A DNA stretch of 64,000 bases from Sciurus carolinensis (lineage: Eukaryota > Chordata > Mammalia > Rodentia > Sciuridae), in NCBI RefSeq assembly GCF_902686445.1, contig NC_062225.1, positions 94,352,581-94,416,580 on the forward strand, given 5' to 3'. Numbering within the stretch: position 1 is the stretch's first letter; each line of letters begins with the position of its first letter. Of the stretch, positions 12,727 through 24,570 are shown piece by piece. The notes beneath the pieces are model-generated. The model did not search any database, was not told the DNA's origin, and saw only the letters and a program-made list of their open reading frames with translations. Made by a program: the position numbers and the translations under genes.

Positions 12727-15700
12727 CTCACACCCAGGCACAGATGCAGGAGAGACAGAGATGGTAGGGGGGACAGATTCACAACCAGGAAAATAACTGG
12801 GAAAGAGAGAGATGGGAGAAAGATTCAAACCCAGGTATAGAGTCAGGAAAGGAGAGAGATGGCAGAGATATTCACACCCAGGCACAGACGCCAGGGAGGA
12901 GAGAGATGGCAGAGAGATTCACATCCAGGTATAGAGCCAGGGAAGAGAGAGATGGCAGAGAAATTCACATCCAGGCACAGACAACAGGGAGGAGAGAGAT
13001 GGCAGAGAGATTCACACCCAGGTACAGACGCCAGGGAGGAGAGAGATGGCAGAGAGATTCACACCCAGGCACAGAAGCCAAGGAGGAGAGAGATAACAGA
13101 GATTCACACCCAGGTACAGACGCCAGGGAGGAGGGAGATGGCAGAGATTCACATCCAGGCACAGACACCAGGGAAGAGAGAGATGGCAGAGAGATTCACA
13201 TCCAGGTATAGAGGCAGGGAAGAGAGAGATGGCAGAGAGATTCACATCCAGGCACAGACGACAGGGAGGAGAGAGATGGCAGAGAGATTCACACCCAGGT
13301 ACAGACGACAGGGAGGAGAGAGATGGCAGAGAGATTCACACCCAGGCACAGACGACAGGGAGGAGAGAGATGGCAGAGAGATTCACACCCAGGTACAGAC
13401 ACCAGGGAGGAGAGAGATGGCAGAGAGATTCACACCCAGGCACAGCTGCCAGGGAGGAGAGAGATGGCAGAGAGATTCACACCCAGGCACAGAAGCCAAG
13501 GAGGAGAGAGATAACAGAGATTCACACCGAGGTACAGACGCCAGGGAGGAGGGAGATGGCAGAGATTCACATCCAGGCACAGACACCAGGGAGAAGAGAG
13601 ATGACAGAGATTCACATCCAGGCACAGACACCAGGGAAGAGAGAGATGGCAGAGAGATTCACATCCAGGTATAGAGGCAGGGAAGAGAGAGATGGCAGAG
13701 AGATTCACATCCAGGCACAGACGACAGGGAGGAGAGAGATGGCAGAGAGATTCACACCCAGGTACAGATGCCAGGGAGGAGAGAGATGGCAGAGAGATTC
13801 ACACCCAGGCACAGAAGCCAGGGAGGAGAGAGATGGCAGAGAGATTCACACCCAGGCACAGACACCAGGGAGGAGAGAGATGGCAGAGAGATTCACACCC
13901 AGGCACAGCTGCCAGGGAGGAGAGAGATGGCAGAGAGATTCACACCCAGGTACAGACGCCAGGGAGGAGAGAGATAGCAGAGAGATTCACACCCAGGCAC
14001 AGAAACCAAGGAGGAGAGAGATGACAGAGATTCACACCCAGGTACAGACGCCAGGGAGGAGGGAGATGGCAGAGATTCACATCCAGGCACAGACACCAGG
14101 GAAGAGAGAGATGGCAGAGAGATTCACATCCAGGTATAGAGCCAGGGAAGAGAGAGATGGCAGAGAGATTCACATCCAGGCACAGACGACAGGGAGGAGA
14201 GAGATAGCAGAAAGATTCACACCCAGGTACAGATGCCAGGGAGGAGAGAGATGGCAGAGAGATTCACACCCAGGCACAGACGACAGGGAGGAGAGAGATG
14301 GCAGAGAGATTCACACCCAGGCACAGACGCCAGGGAGGAGAGAGATGGCAGAGAGATTCACATCCAGGCACAGACGACAGGGAGGAGAGAGATGACAGAG
14401 ATTCACACCCAGGTACAGATGCCAGGGAGGAGACAGATGACAGAGATTCACACCCAGGTACAGATGCCAGGGAGGAGACATTGAAGAGATTCACACCCAG
14501 GTACAGACGCCAGGGAGGAGAGAGATGGCAGAGATTCACACCCAGGCACAGAAGCCAGGGAGGAGGGAGATGGCAGAGATTCACATCCAGGCACAGACAC
14601 CAGGGAAGAAAGAGATGGCAGAGAGATTCACATCCAGGTATAGAGGCAGGGAAGAGAGAGATGGCAGAGAGATTCACACCCAGGCACAGAAGCCAGGGAG
14701 GAGAGAGATGGCAGAGAGATTCACACCCAGGTACAGACACCAGGGAGGAGAGAGATGGCAGAGAGATTCACACCCAGGCACAGCTGCCAGGGAGGAGAGA
14801 GATGGCAGAGAGATTCACACCCAGGTACAGACGCCAGGGAGGAGAGAGATAGCAGAGAGATTCACACCCAGGCACAGAAACCAAGGAGGAGAGAGATGAC
14901 AGAGATTCACACCCAGGTACAGACGCCAGGGAGGAGGGAGATGGCAGAGATTCACATCCAGGCACAGACACCAGGGAAGAGAGAGATGGCAGAGAGATTC
15001 ACATCCAGGTATAGAGCCAGGGAAGAGAGAGATGGCAGAGAGATTCACATCCAGGCACAGACGACAGGGAGGAGAGAGATGGCAGAGAGATTCACACCCA
15101 GGTACAGATGCCAGGGAGGAGAGAGATGGCAGAGAGATTCACACCCAGGCACAGACGACAGGGAGGAGAGAGATGGCAGAGAGATTCACACCCAGGCACA
15201 GACGCCAGGGAGGAGAGAGATGGCAGAGAGATTCACATCCAGGCACAGACGACAGGGAGGAGAGAGATGACAGAGATTCACACCCAGGTACAGATGCCAG
15301 GGAGGAGACAGATGACAGAGATTCACACCCAGGTACAGATGCCAGGGAGGAGACATTGAAGAGATTCACACCCAGGTACAGACGCCAGGGAGGAGAGAGA
15401 TGGCAGAGATTCACACCCAGGCACAGAAGCCAGGGAGGAGGGAGATGGCAGAGATTCACATCCAGGCACAGACACCAGGGAAGAAAGAGATGGCAGAGAG
15501 ATTCACATCCAGGTATAGAGCCAGGGAAGAGAGAGATGGCAGAGAGATTCACATCCAGGCACAGACGACAGGGAGGAGAGAGATAGCAGAGAGATTCACA
15601 CCCAGGTACAGATGCCAGGGAGGAGAGAGATGGCAGAGAGATTCACACCCAGGCACAGACGACAGGGAGGAGAGAGATGGCAGAGAGATTCACACCCAGG

Positions 15701-18700
15701 CACAGACGCCAGGGAGGAGAGAGATGGCAGAGATTCACACCCAGGTACAGCTGCCAGGGAGGAGAGAGATGGCAGAGAGATTCACACCAAGGCACAGACG
15801 ACAGGGAGGAGGGAGATGGCAGAGATATTCACACCCAGGCACAGACGCCAGGGAGGAGAGAGATGGCAGAGAGATTCACATCCAGGTATAGAGCCAGGGA
15901 AGAGAGAGATGGCAGAGAAATTCACATCCAGGCACAGACAACAGGGAGGAGAGAGATGGCAGAGAGATTCACACCCAGGTACAGACGCCAGGGAGGAGAG
16001 AGATGGCAGAGAGATTCACACCCAGGCACAGAAGCCAAGGAGGAGAGAGATGGCAGAGAGATTCACACCCAGGCACAGAAGCCAAGGAGGAGAGAGATAA
16101 CAGAGATTCACACCCAGGTACAGACGCCAGGGAGGAGGGAGATGGCAGAGATTCACATCCAGGCACAGACACCAGGGAAGAGAGAGATGGCAGAGAGATT
16201 CACATCCAGGTATAGAGCCAGGGAAGAGAGAGATGGCAGAGAGATTCACATCCAGGCACAGACGACAGGGAGGAGAGAGATGGCAGAGAGATTCACACCC
16301 AGGTACAGATGCCAGGGAGGAGAGAGATGGCAGAGAGATTCACACCCAGGCACAGAAGCCAGGGAGGAGAGAGATGGCAGAGAGATTCACACCCAGGTAC
16401 AGACACCAGGGAGGAGAGAGATGGCAGAGAGATTCACACCCAGGCACAGCTGCCAGGGAGGAGAGAGATGGCAGAGAGATTCACACCCAGGTACAGACGC
16501 CAGGGAGGAGAGAGATGGCAGAGAGATTCACACCCAGGCACAGAAACCAAGGAGGAGAGAGATGACAGAGATTCACACCCAGGTACAGACGCCAGGGAGG
16601 AGGGAGATGGCAGAGATTCACATCCAGGCACAGACACCAGGGAAGAGAGAGATGGCAGAGAGATTCACATCCAGGTATAGAGCCAGGGAAGAGAGAGATG
16701 GCAGAGAGATTCACATCCAGGCACAGACGACAGGGAGGAGAGAGATAGCAGAGAGATTCACACCCAGGTACAGATGCCAGGGAGGAGAGAGATGGCAGAG
16801 AGATTCACACCCAGGCACAGACGACAGGGAGGAGAGAGATGGCAGAGAGATTCACACCCAGGCACAGACGCCAGGGAGGAGAGAGATGGCAGAGAGATTC
16901 ACACCCAGGTACAGACGCCAGGGAGGAGAGAGATGACAGAGATTCACACCCAGGTACAGATGCCAGGGAGGAGACAGATGACAGAGATTCACACCCAGGT
17001 ACAGAAGCCAGGGAGGAGACATTGAAGAGATTCACACCCAGGTACAGACGCCAGGGAGGAGAGAGATGGCAGAGATTCACACCCAGGCACAGAAGCCAAG
17101 GAGGAGAGAGATGGCAGAGATTCACACCCAGGCACAGAAGCCAGGGAGGAGGGAGATGGCAGAGATTCACATCCAGGCACAGACACCAGGGAAGAAAGAG
17201 ATGGCAGAGAGATTCACATCCAGGTATAGAGCCAGGGAAGAGAGAGATGGCAGAGAGATTCACATCCAGGCACAGACGACAGGGAGGAGAGAGATAGCAG
17301 AGAGATTCACACCCAGGTACAGATGCCAGGGAGGAGAGAGATGGCAGAGAGATTCACACCCAGGCACAGACGACAGGGAGGAGAGAGATGGCAGAGAGAT
17401 TCACACCCAGGCACAGATGCCAGGGAGGAGAGAGATGGCAGAGAGATTCACACCCAGGCACAGACACCAGGGAGGAGAGAGATGACAGAGTGATTCACAC
17501 CCAGGTACAGCTGCCAGGGAGGAGAGAGATGGCAGAGAGATTCACATCAAGGCACAGACGACAGGGAGGAAAGAGATAGCAGAGATTCACACCCAGGTAC
17601 AGCTGCCAGGGAAGAGGGAGATGGCAGAGAGATTCACACCCAGGCACAGACGCCAGGGAGGAGAGAGATGACAGAGATTCACACCCAGGCACAGAAGCCA
17701 GGGAGGAGAGAGATGGCTGAGATTCACACCTAGGCACAGAAGCCAGGGAGGAGAGAGATGGCACAGATTCACACCCAGGTACAGATGCCAGGGAGGAGAG
17801 AGATGGCAGAGAGATTCACACCCAGGCACAGACACCAGGGAGGAGGGTGATGGCAGAGATTCACACCCAGGCACAGAAGCCAGGGAGGAGGGAGATGGCA
17901 GAGATTCACACCCAGGCACAGACACCAGGGAGGAGAGAGATGGCAGAGATTCACACCCAGGCACAGACGCCAGGGAGGAGAGAGATGGCAGAGATTCACA
18001 TCCAGGTATAGAGCCAGGGAAGAGAGAGATGACAGAGATTCACACCCAGGCACAGAAGCCAGGGAGGAGAGAGATGGCAGAGATTCACATCCAGGCACAA
18101 AAGCCAGGGAGGAGAGAGATGGCAGAGAGATTCACACCCAGGCACAGAAGCCAGGGAGGAGGGAGATGACAGAGATTCACACCCAGGCACAGAAGCCAGG
18201 GAGGAGAGAGATGGCAGAGAGATTCACACCCAGGCACAGACACCAGGGAGGAGAGAGATGGCAGAGATTCACACCCAGGCACAGACGCCAGGGAGGAGAG
18301 AGATGACAGAGATTCACATCCAAGTATAGAGGCAGGGAAGAGAGAGATGGCAGAGATTCACAACCAGGTACAGATGCCAGGGAGGAGAGAGATGGCAGAG
18401 AGATTCACACCCAGGCACAGAAGCCAGGGAGGAGACAGATGACAGAGATTCACACCCAGGCACAGAAGCCAGGGAGGAGAGAGATGGCACGAGATTCACA
18501 ACCAGGCTCAGACGCCAGAGAGGAGGGAGATGGCAGAGATTCACATCCAGGTATAGAGCCAGGGAAGAGAGAGATGGCAGAGAGATTCACACCCAGGCAC
18601 AGACGCCAGGGAGGAGAGAGATGACAGAGTGATTCACACCCAGGTACAGCTGCCAGGGAGGAGAGAGATGGCAGAGAGATTCACATCAAGGCACAGACGA

Positions 18701-19632
18701 CAGGGAGGAAAGAGATAGCAGAGATTCACACCCAGGTAAAGATGCCAGGGAAGAGGGAGATGGCAGAGAGATTCACACCCAGGCACAGACGCCACGGAGG
18801 AGAGAGATGACAGAGATTCACACCCAGGCACAGAAGCCAGGGAGGAGAGAGATGGCTGAGATTCACACCTAGGCACAGAAGCCAGGGAGGAGAGAGATGG
18901 CACAGATTCACACCCAGGTACAGATGCCAGGGAGGAGAGAGATGGCAGAGAGATTCACACCCAGGCACAGACGCCAGGGAGGAGGGAGATGGCAGAGATT
19001 CACACCCAGGCAAGAAGCCAAGGAGGAGAGAGATGGCAGAGATTCACATCCAGGTATAGAGCCAGGGAAGAGAGAGATGACAGAGATTCACACCCAGGCA
19101 CAGAAGCCAGGGAGGAGAGAGATGGCAGAGATTCACATCCAGGCACAAAAGCCAGGGAGGAGAGAGATGGCAGAGAGATTCACACCCAGGCACAGACACC
19201 AGGGAGGAGGGAGATGGCAGAGATTCACACCCAGGCACAGAAGCCAGGGAGGAGGGAGATGGCAGAGATTCACACCCAGGCAAGAAGCCAAGGAGGAGAG
19301 AGATGGCAGAGATTCACATCCAGGTATAGAGCCAGGGAAGAGAGAGATGACAGAGATTCACACCCAGGCACAGAAGCCAGGGAGGAGGGAGATGGCAGAG
19401 AGATTCACACCCAGGCACAGAAGCCAGGGAGGAGAGAGATGGCAGAGATTCACACCCAGGCACAGACACCAGGGAGGAGAGAGATGACAGGGACAGAATC
19501 TACTGCAGACAGAGCCTCTAGAGATGGCAGAGACAGTAGCACATCCAGGCACAGATGCCAGGGAGGAGAGAGATGACAGACAGATTCACACCCTGACACT
19601 GAGACACTGAGACAGGACAGAGATGACAGGGC
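12727..19632 (+). repeat. minisatellite A, 45/47-bp unit, about 145-150 copies
   Basis: Tandem array of a purine-rich unit made of GAGAGAGATGGCAGAGAG, then ATTCACACCCAGG, then a variable CACAGACGCC or TACAGAAGCC block, then AGGGAG. The full unit is 47 bp and loses one AG (45 bp) in many copies. The 47-bp spacing was measured, for example, between TTCAC at 13704 and 13751. Units are degenerate at both ends and most uniform in the middle. All plus frames stay open for long distances because 47 is not a multiple of three. Three units read as a 47-residue protein repeat (MAERFTPRHRRQGGER...). These frames have no independent support as genes. Half or more of the units contain CAGGTACAG or CAGGTATAG, for example at 13019-13027. 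Confidence 0.95.
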
Positions 19633-21238
19633 TGTGAGACAGCAGGGTCCTTCATGTGCTATGTCCTCACTGGTCCTGAAGAACACAGGCCTCTGTGGCT
19701 GAGGGAGCCAGCTATGGGGAATACTGCAGCCTAGAGAGGCAGCTTTTCTGTGTTCTAGCAAATGGCAAAGGACTAGACTAGCTCCTTCCACACAGAGACC
19801 ATGATTCACCCTCCGCCCCCGGGAGTGCTGTGGAGCTCTGAAGTCAGGCATCCCACTTGGGTATAGGAACACACCTGAAGAGCTGAACTCTGAGCACCTG
19901 CCCCTCTTCTGCCTGGATTTCAGAAGGCAGTGGCATGGCACCCTGGTCCTGGTGTGCATGGATAAGCCTGGATCTTCAGCTGCCTCCGTATGGCCCTTCC
20001 TGTCAGCCCTGGGCTTGGGAAAATGTCAGGTTGACTGGTAGGTATTTCTGTTGTCTACTTTGGAACATGGCGAGTGCCAGGCTTAATAAAAGCAGGGTAT
20101 TTGGGGATGTGCAATGTCCGGCATAGTTAGAAGATAAACCCACAACACAAGGTCACCTCCTGCTCCTGCCAGGCACAGGTGCTCAGGGTGGGCCCTGGAC
20201 TCTGGATTAAGATACAGTGGAAAACCCATGGTGCTCCAGCCATTGACCTTAGGAAAGCTATTTAAACTCTGTGCCCAGTAAGAGCAGTGAAATTGCTTTC
20301 AGAATTGAGGGATCAGGGAGAAGGGAGAAGCAAGCCCTGTAAAGATGAGGGACTCTTTACAGCCAGCACTTAACAATCCCCCAACATGGAAACTGTCTAT
20401 TGCAACTGTTGTCTTGTCACGCCAACATCACAGACATAGTTGGCTCAATAAGTCAGTGTCTCCAGTGTCAGTTATGTGCACAAGTTGGTGACGATCCTGT
20501 GAGGCATTCCCAAAAAATGGCAAGCAGGACCCAGGGTCTGCAGAGCATGGATCTGGAGGAGTGCCGACCAAGTGTGCTAACCAAGCCACGGGAACAAGTG
20601 GGCACTGGTTAGGGAAAGGGGCACAGGAGACCACGTCCACAGGGTGGACCAGAGCATGGTGGACAGAGAATTTGGTGTCTGAGCAGGACCTTAACAACTG
20701 GCAGAGAAGTGGACGAGGAAGAGCCACGCTAGGACCCCTGTCAGCATGACAACCTGAGAGAACACCCAGGTCAGACACCGGCAGGGGCAGAAAGCAGGTG
20801 AGTTCAGAGCACTTCGTTCACAGCATTTGCACCTGTGAATGCTCACATAATAACAGCCCTCTTCCAAGAGTCTGGGGTGGGCCCCGAGGTCATCTTTCAT
20901 CCCAAGGACAACCGGATGTGGAGCATAGTTGAGTTTTCGTTTTTCAGACAAGGTGAATAGGGCAGAGGGGCTGAGCAGCGTGGTTAGCCGAGGGCAAGCC
21001 TGGGGTGTGACTGACTGCACTCTCCCTCTGAGGACTGAATCCTGCCCGGTGTCCAGGGTCTCCTCTGCTGAGTCCCCTGCCAGCTGTGGTCAGCAGAGTT
21101 CCCCTTTGTACCCCATTTTCCCTGTACAGATTCCACAGACGTGGGATCAGATGCTGACTCTGATGCTGGGAAATCGTTCTGACTTTAGGAACCTTGGTTT
21201 TATTCATAACATTTGAATCTACCTTAGAGTGTCCTTAG
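19633..21238. other. unique non-coding sequence
   Basis: Moderately GC-rich unique DNA. There are only short open frames and no recognised repeat, RNA gene or exon. Confidence 0.5.
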
Positions 21239-21500
21239 GAGGCACCTGGACCCACATGCACATCCACACACCTACACATGCATGCCTGCACAATCACACA
21301 CATGCACACGGGCACACAATGCAAAAGCACGAAACTCGTGCATACACATGTACACACTCACACATACACACGTGCACATATGCACATGCACACATGTGTA
21401 CGACCATGCACAGGCAAACACAGGCACACAGGTATGCATACAAATCTACGAAGTCTGCATGTTCACATGCGACACATGCATACACACATACCTGCACATA
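21239..21500 (+). repeat. imperfect CA/CATG-rich simple repeat
   Basis: About 260 bases dominated by CACA, ACATGCACA and TGCATACA steps with many interruptions. This is an old, degenerate (CA)n-type microsatellite. The alternating purine-pyrimidine pattern could favour left-handed DNA. The short open frames across it, rich in His, Thr and Ala, are composition artefacts. Confidence 0.8.
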
Positions 21501-22255
21501 ACCCCTGGCAAACATCCAGTCCATGTGACTCCTCTGCTCCTGGACCTGCATCAGGTAAAAGCAGCATGGTCATGAGCACACAGCAAGCAAGGAGGATCCA
21601 GCAGCATTATTATGGCACAATTTAGTGATAGCAGCTGTCCCCTCAGAGTTTGTCCCCAAACCTGTGCTGGCACAGCTGGATCTCAGGGAATCCACCTTAG
21701 TTCCCATCCCAGGCCAGCAGGCCAGCAGCATGCTGGAGCGGTCCCCAGGTGACGAAGAGCTGGGTGGGCAGAGGCGGGGACTCCTCCCTAGGGTGCACTT
21801 GTCAGGTTGAGTGATCCCAGGACCCATGTCCTCATCCTCCTGGAACTGCTTAGCACACATGTGAACTGGTTGAGCTTCCACGTCGTAAGGGCACAGCCAC
21901 ACAGCCTAGATGTGCCCACTGGCATGGACAAGGTTCTCTGCAAGCAGATCTGATGATTGGGGGAGGGGGTCATAGGAACCCTGAGTCAGGTGTTGCGTGT
22001 GAACCTTTGCAGAGCAGAGGGGTTGGTGGCCTGTTCTCACAGAACCAAGGTCCCATGTATGCACCCAGAGGATGCCCCAAATGCCCAGATGTTTCAGTAC
22101 TTTTCTCTTTATAAGAAAAATAAAAACAGATGAGAACTTCTCTAAGGAAAATATCCAGCCTTGTACCAGGTACATGATTAAACAGACTTCTGAGGCAACC
22201 CTGTGCTGGTAGAAGGGTGCTGGGTGAACACATGCCCCAGGGCTGCAACCCAGTC
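21501..22255. other. unique non-coding sequence
   Basis: Unique DNA with nothing recognised. It lies between the CA-rich repeat and the GC-box cluster. Confidence 0.5.
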
Positions 22256-22404
22256 CCTCACCTCGCCCACGCCCCGCCCTGCTGCAACCCAGCCCCTCGC
22301 CCCGCCCACACCCCGCCCACACCCCGCCCTTCTGCAGCCCCGCCCACGCCCCGCCCTGCTGCAGCCCAGCCCCTCGCCCCGCCCACGCCCCGCCCTGCTG
22401 TCAG
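22256..22404 (+). repeat. GC-box cluster (CCCCGCCC tandem)
   Basis: A 150-bp C-rich patch with eight CCCCGCCC motifs in about 150 bases, separated by ACA, ACG, TGCTGCAG and similar linkers. The linkers form two imperfect copies of a longer unit containing CCTGCTGCAACCCAGCCCC. Each GC box matches the consensus for Sp1/KLF factors, and the complementary strand has the G-runs needed for quadruplexes. No start-site element or CpG island surrounds it, so it may simply be a small GC-rich tandem repeat rather than a promoter. Confidence 0.7.
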
Positions 22405-23664
22405 CCCCACATCAGTTCATCATTGTTGAATAACATATGGTTTCAGGTTTCTTGCCAAATATTGCTTATTTTGTGCCCCTATCCAAACGTATTGACAGCC
22501 ACAGTTGGAACCACTTATTTATGAAATGCCAGTGTCATCCGTGCGAGGTGCAGATGGAGATTCCATCTAGAAGGCAGGGCGGCTCTCCCCAGGAAAGGAG
22601 GTGCTGGGTAGAAGCAGTAACTTTGAGAGCATCCCATCTGGCACAGGGAGACTGAGTTCTGGAAGCAGCCCCGGTGTGCCCAGGCACTCCAGAGCCGAGA
22701 GGAGTGTGCAGGCCACACCAGAACGCAGGAGGCATGGAGTCTGTGGGACACGCCCCCTGGCTGACTGGACTGCTCCTGCTAGCGGACTATCTTTTCTGTG
22801 TTTTCCCTGTAGAGAGATGAAGGTCAACTTGGGGACTTGTCAGAGGGGAAATGCTGGCTGTGGCTTCCTAAGGTCTGCTCCTGGCTGGCCGAGGGCTGCC
22901 CCTCTGCATGGCCCCAGGCTGCAGTGCTGGCTCACCCAGCATTTCTTAGGAACTCAGTCTACCCAGAATCTTCGTGGTGCACTCACTGAGCACCACACTG
23001 TCGCAGGACCCCCAAGAGGGTCAACGGGGAGGAAACCCACCTTGCCTGGGAGCAAGGGAGGCCAGCCAGTAGGACAGACAAGCACAGCCATGTGACATTG
23101 CAGGGCAAGTCACAAGGGGGTACGGTCAGGACAGTCAGGAGAGGAGGACAGTCAGGAGAGGAGGGCAGTCGCGAGAGTTTGTCAGGGCAGAGGAACCACA
23201 GGGATATCAGGTCAGGGATGAGGAAGGAGAGGCTGTGGAAAACTCAGAAACCCAAGGGCGGGGTAGTTGGGACTGGGAATGCAGTTCAGAGTACAAGGGG
23301 ACAAGCCGAATCACCCATGTCTTGTCCTCCTGTGGTGTCCAGACCGTGGCAAGCAGAACTCAGGCTGGGGAGACGCCCGTCAATCACACACATGCACGAG
23401 TGGGAGGGGCCTGGGACAGGCAGTGCCCCAGAGGCGAGAAGCAAGGCTGGCAGCACAGGCTGAGCTGAGCAGGGCGTTGAGGGCTGAGGGGCCCCAGAGA
23501 GCAACTAGGTGGCTCCCAGTGGACCCTGTGGACATGTGCAAGAGACCAGAGGAAAGATCTCCACTGGACCAGCACCCTGGGGTCCATCTCCAGTCAGACA
23601 AGCAGTCAGGCACCATCTGTCCTCAGGTGGCTCTTGCTGCACAGAAGGCAGGAGCCTGGGGTAT
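22405..23664. other. unique non-coding sequence
   Basis: Unique DNA. A small GGACAGTCAGGAGAGGA-type duplication occurs at about 23127-23170. A 426-codon open frame begins at 23267 but only becomes long because it runs into minisatellite B. Its unique N-terminal part shows no recognisable domain. Confidence 0.5.
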
Positions 23665-24570
23665 GGCTGCAGCGGCTTACCTGGTCCACAGCAGTGGCTT
23701 ACCTGGTCCACAGCAGTGGCTTACCTGGTCCATGGCAGTGGCTTACCTACTACACAGCAGTGGCTTACCTGGTCCACGGCAGTGGCTTACCTGGTCCACA
23801 GCAGTGGCTTCCCTGGTCCACGGCAGTGGGTTACCTACTGCACAGCAGTGGCTTACCTGGTCCACAGCAGTGGCTTACCTGGTCCACAGCAGTGGCTTAC
23901 CTGGTCCACAGCACTGGCTTACCTGGTTCATAGCAGTGGCTTACCTACTGCACAGCAGCGGCTTACCTGGTCCACGGCAGTGGCTTACCTGGTCCACAGC
24001 AGTGGCTTACCACTCCACAGCAGCGGCTTACCTGGTCCACAGCAGTGGCTTACCTGGTCCACGGCAGTGGCTTCCCTGGTCCACGGCAGTGGCTTACCTA
24101 CTGCACAGCAGCGGCTTACCTGGTCCACAGCAGTGGCTTACCTGGTCCACGGCAGTGGCTTACCTGGTCCACAGCAGTGGCTTCCCTGGTCCACGGCAGT
24201 GGCTTACCTACTGCACAGCAGCGGCTTACCTGGTCCACGGCAGTGGCTTACCTGGTCCACAGCAGTGGCTTCCCTGGTCCACGGCAGTGGCTTACCACTG
24301 CACAGCAGCGGCTTACCTGGTCCACAGCAGTGGCTTACCTACTGCACAGCAGTGGCTTACCTGGTCCACCGCAGTGACTTACCTACTGCACAGCCATGGC
24401 TTACCTACTGCACAGCAGCAGCTTACCTGGTCCACGGCAGTGGCTTACCTGGTCCACAGCAGTGGCTTACCTGGTCCACAGCAGTGGCTTACCTGGTCCA
24501 CAGCAGTGGCTTACCTGGTCCACAGCAGTGGCTTACCTAGTCCATAGTAACAGCCTACCTGGTCCACAGC
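23665..24570 (-). repeat. minisatellite B, 22-bp unit, about 41 copies
   Basis: Tandem array of a 22-bp unit, read on the plus strand as CAGCAGTGGC plus TTACCTGGTCCA. Two common variants carry CTACTGCACAG or CTTCCCTGG, and one 21-bp unit sits near 24007. The period was measured between ACCTGGTC at 23701 and 23723. On the minus strand most units contain CCAGGTAAGCC, a near-perfect mammalian 5' splice-site match (CAG|GTAAG). Three units read as a 22-residue protein repeat in the open plus frames, which is a by-product of the unit lacking stops. Blocks of units recur, for example the CTTCCCTGG variant at 24071, 24181 and 24269 (spacings of 5 and 4 units). Confidence 0.95.

Noticed and set aside
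12859..17300. 388- and 419-codon frames (MAERFTPRH... repeat) as a repeat-protein gene
   Set aside because: All plus frames are open because the 47-bp unit lacks stops, and the reading shifts with each 45-bp unit. Nothing supports one frame over the others.
12727..19632. CRISPR-like array
   Set aside because: The repeats are directly head-to-tail with no unique spacers, and the context is mammalian DNA.
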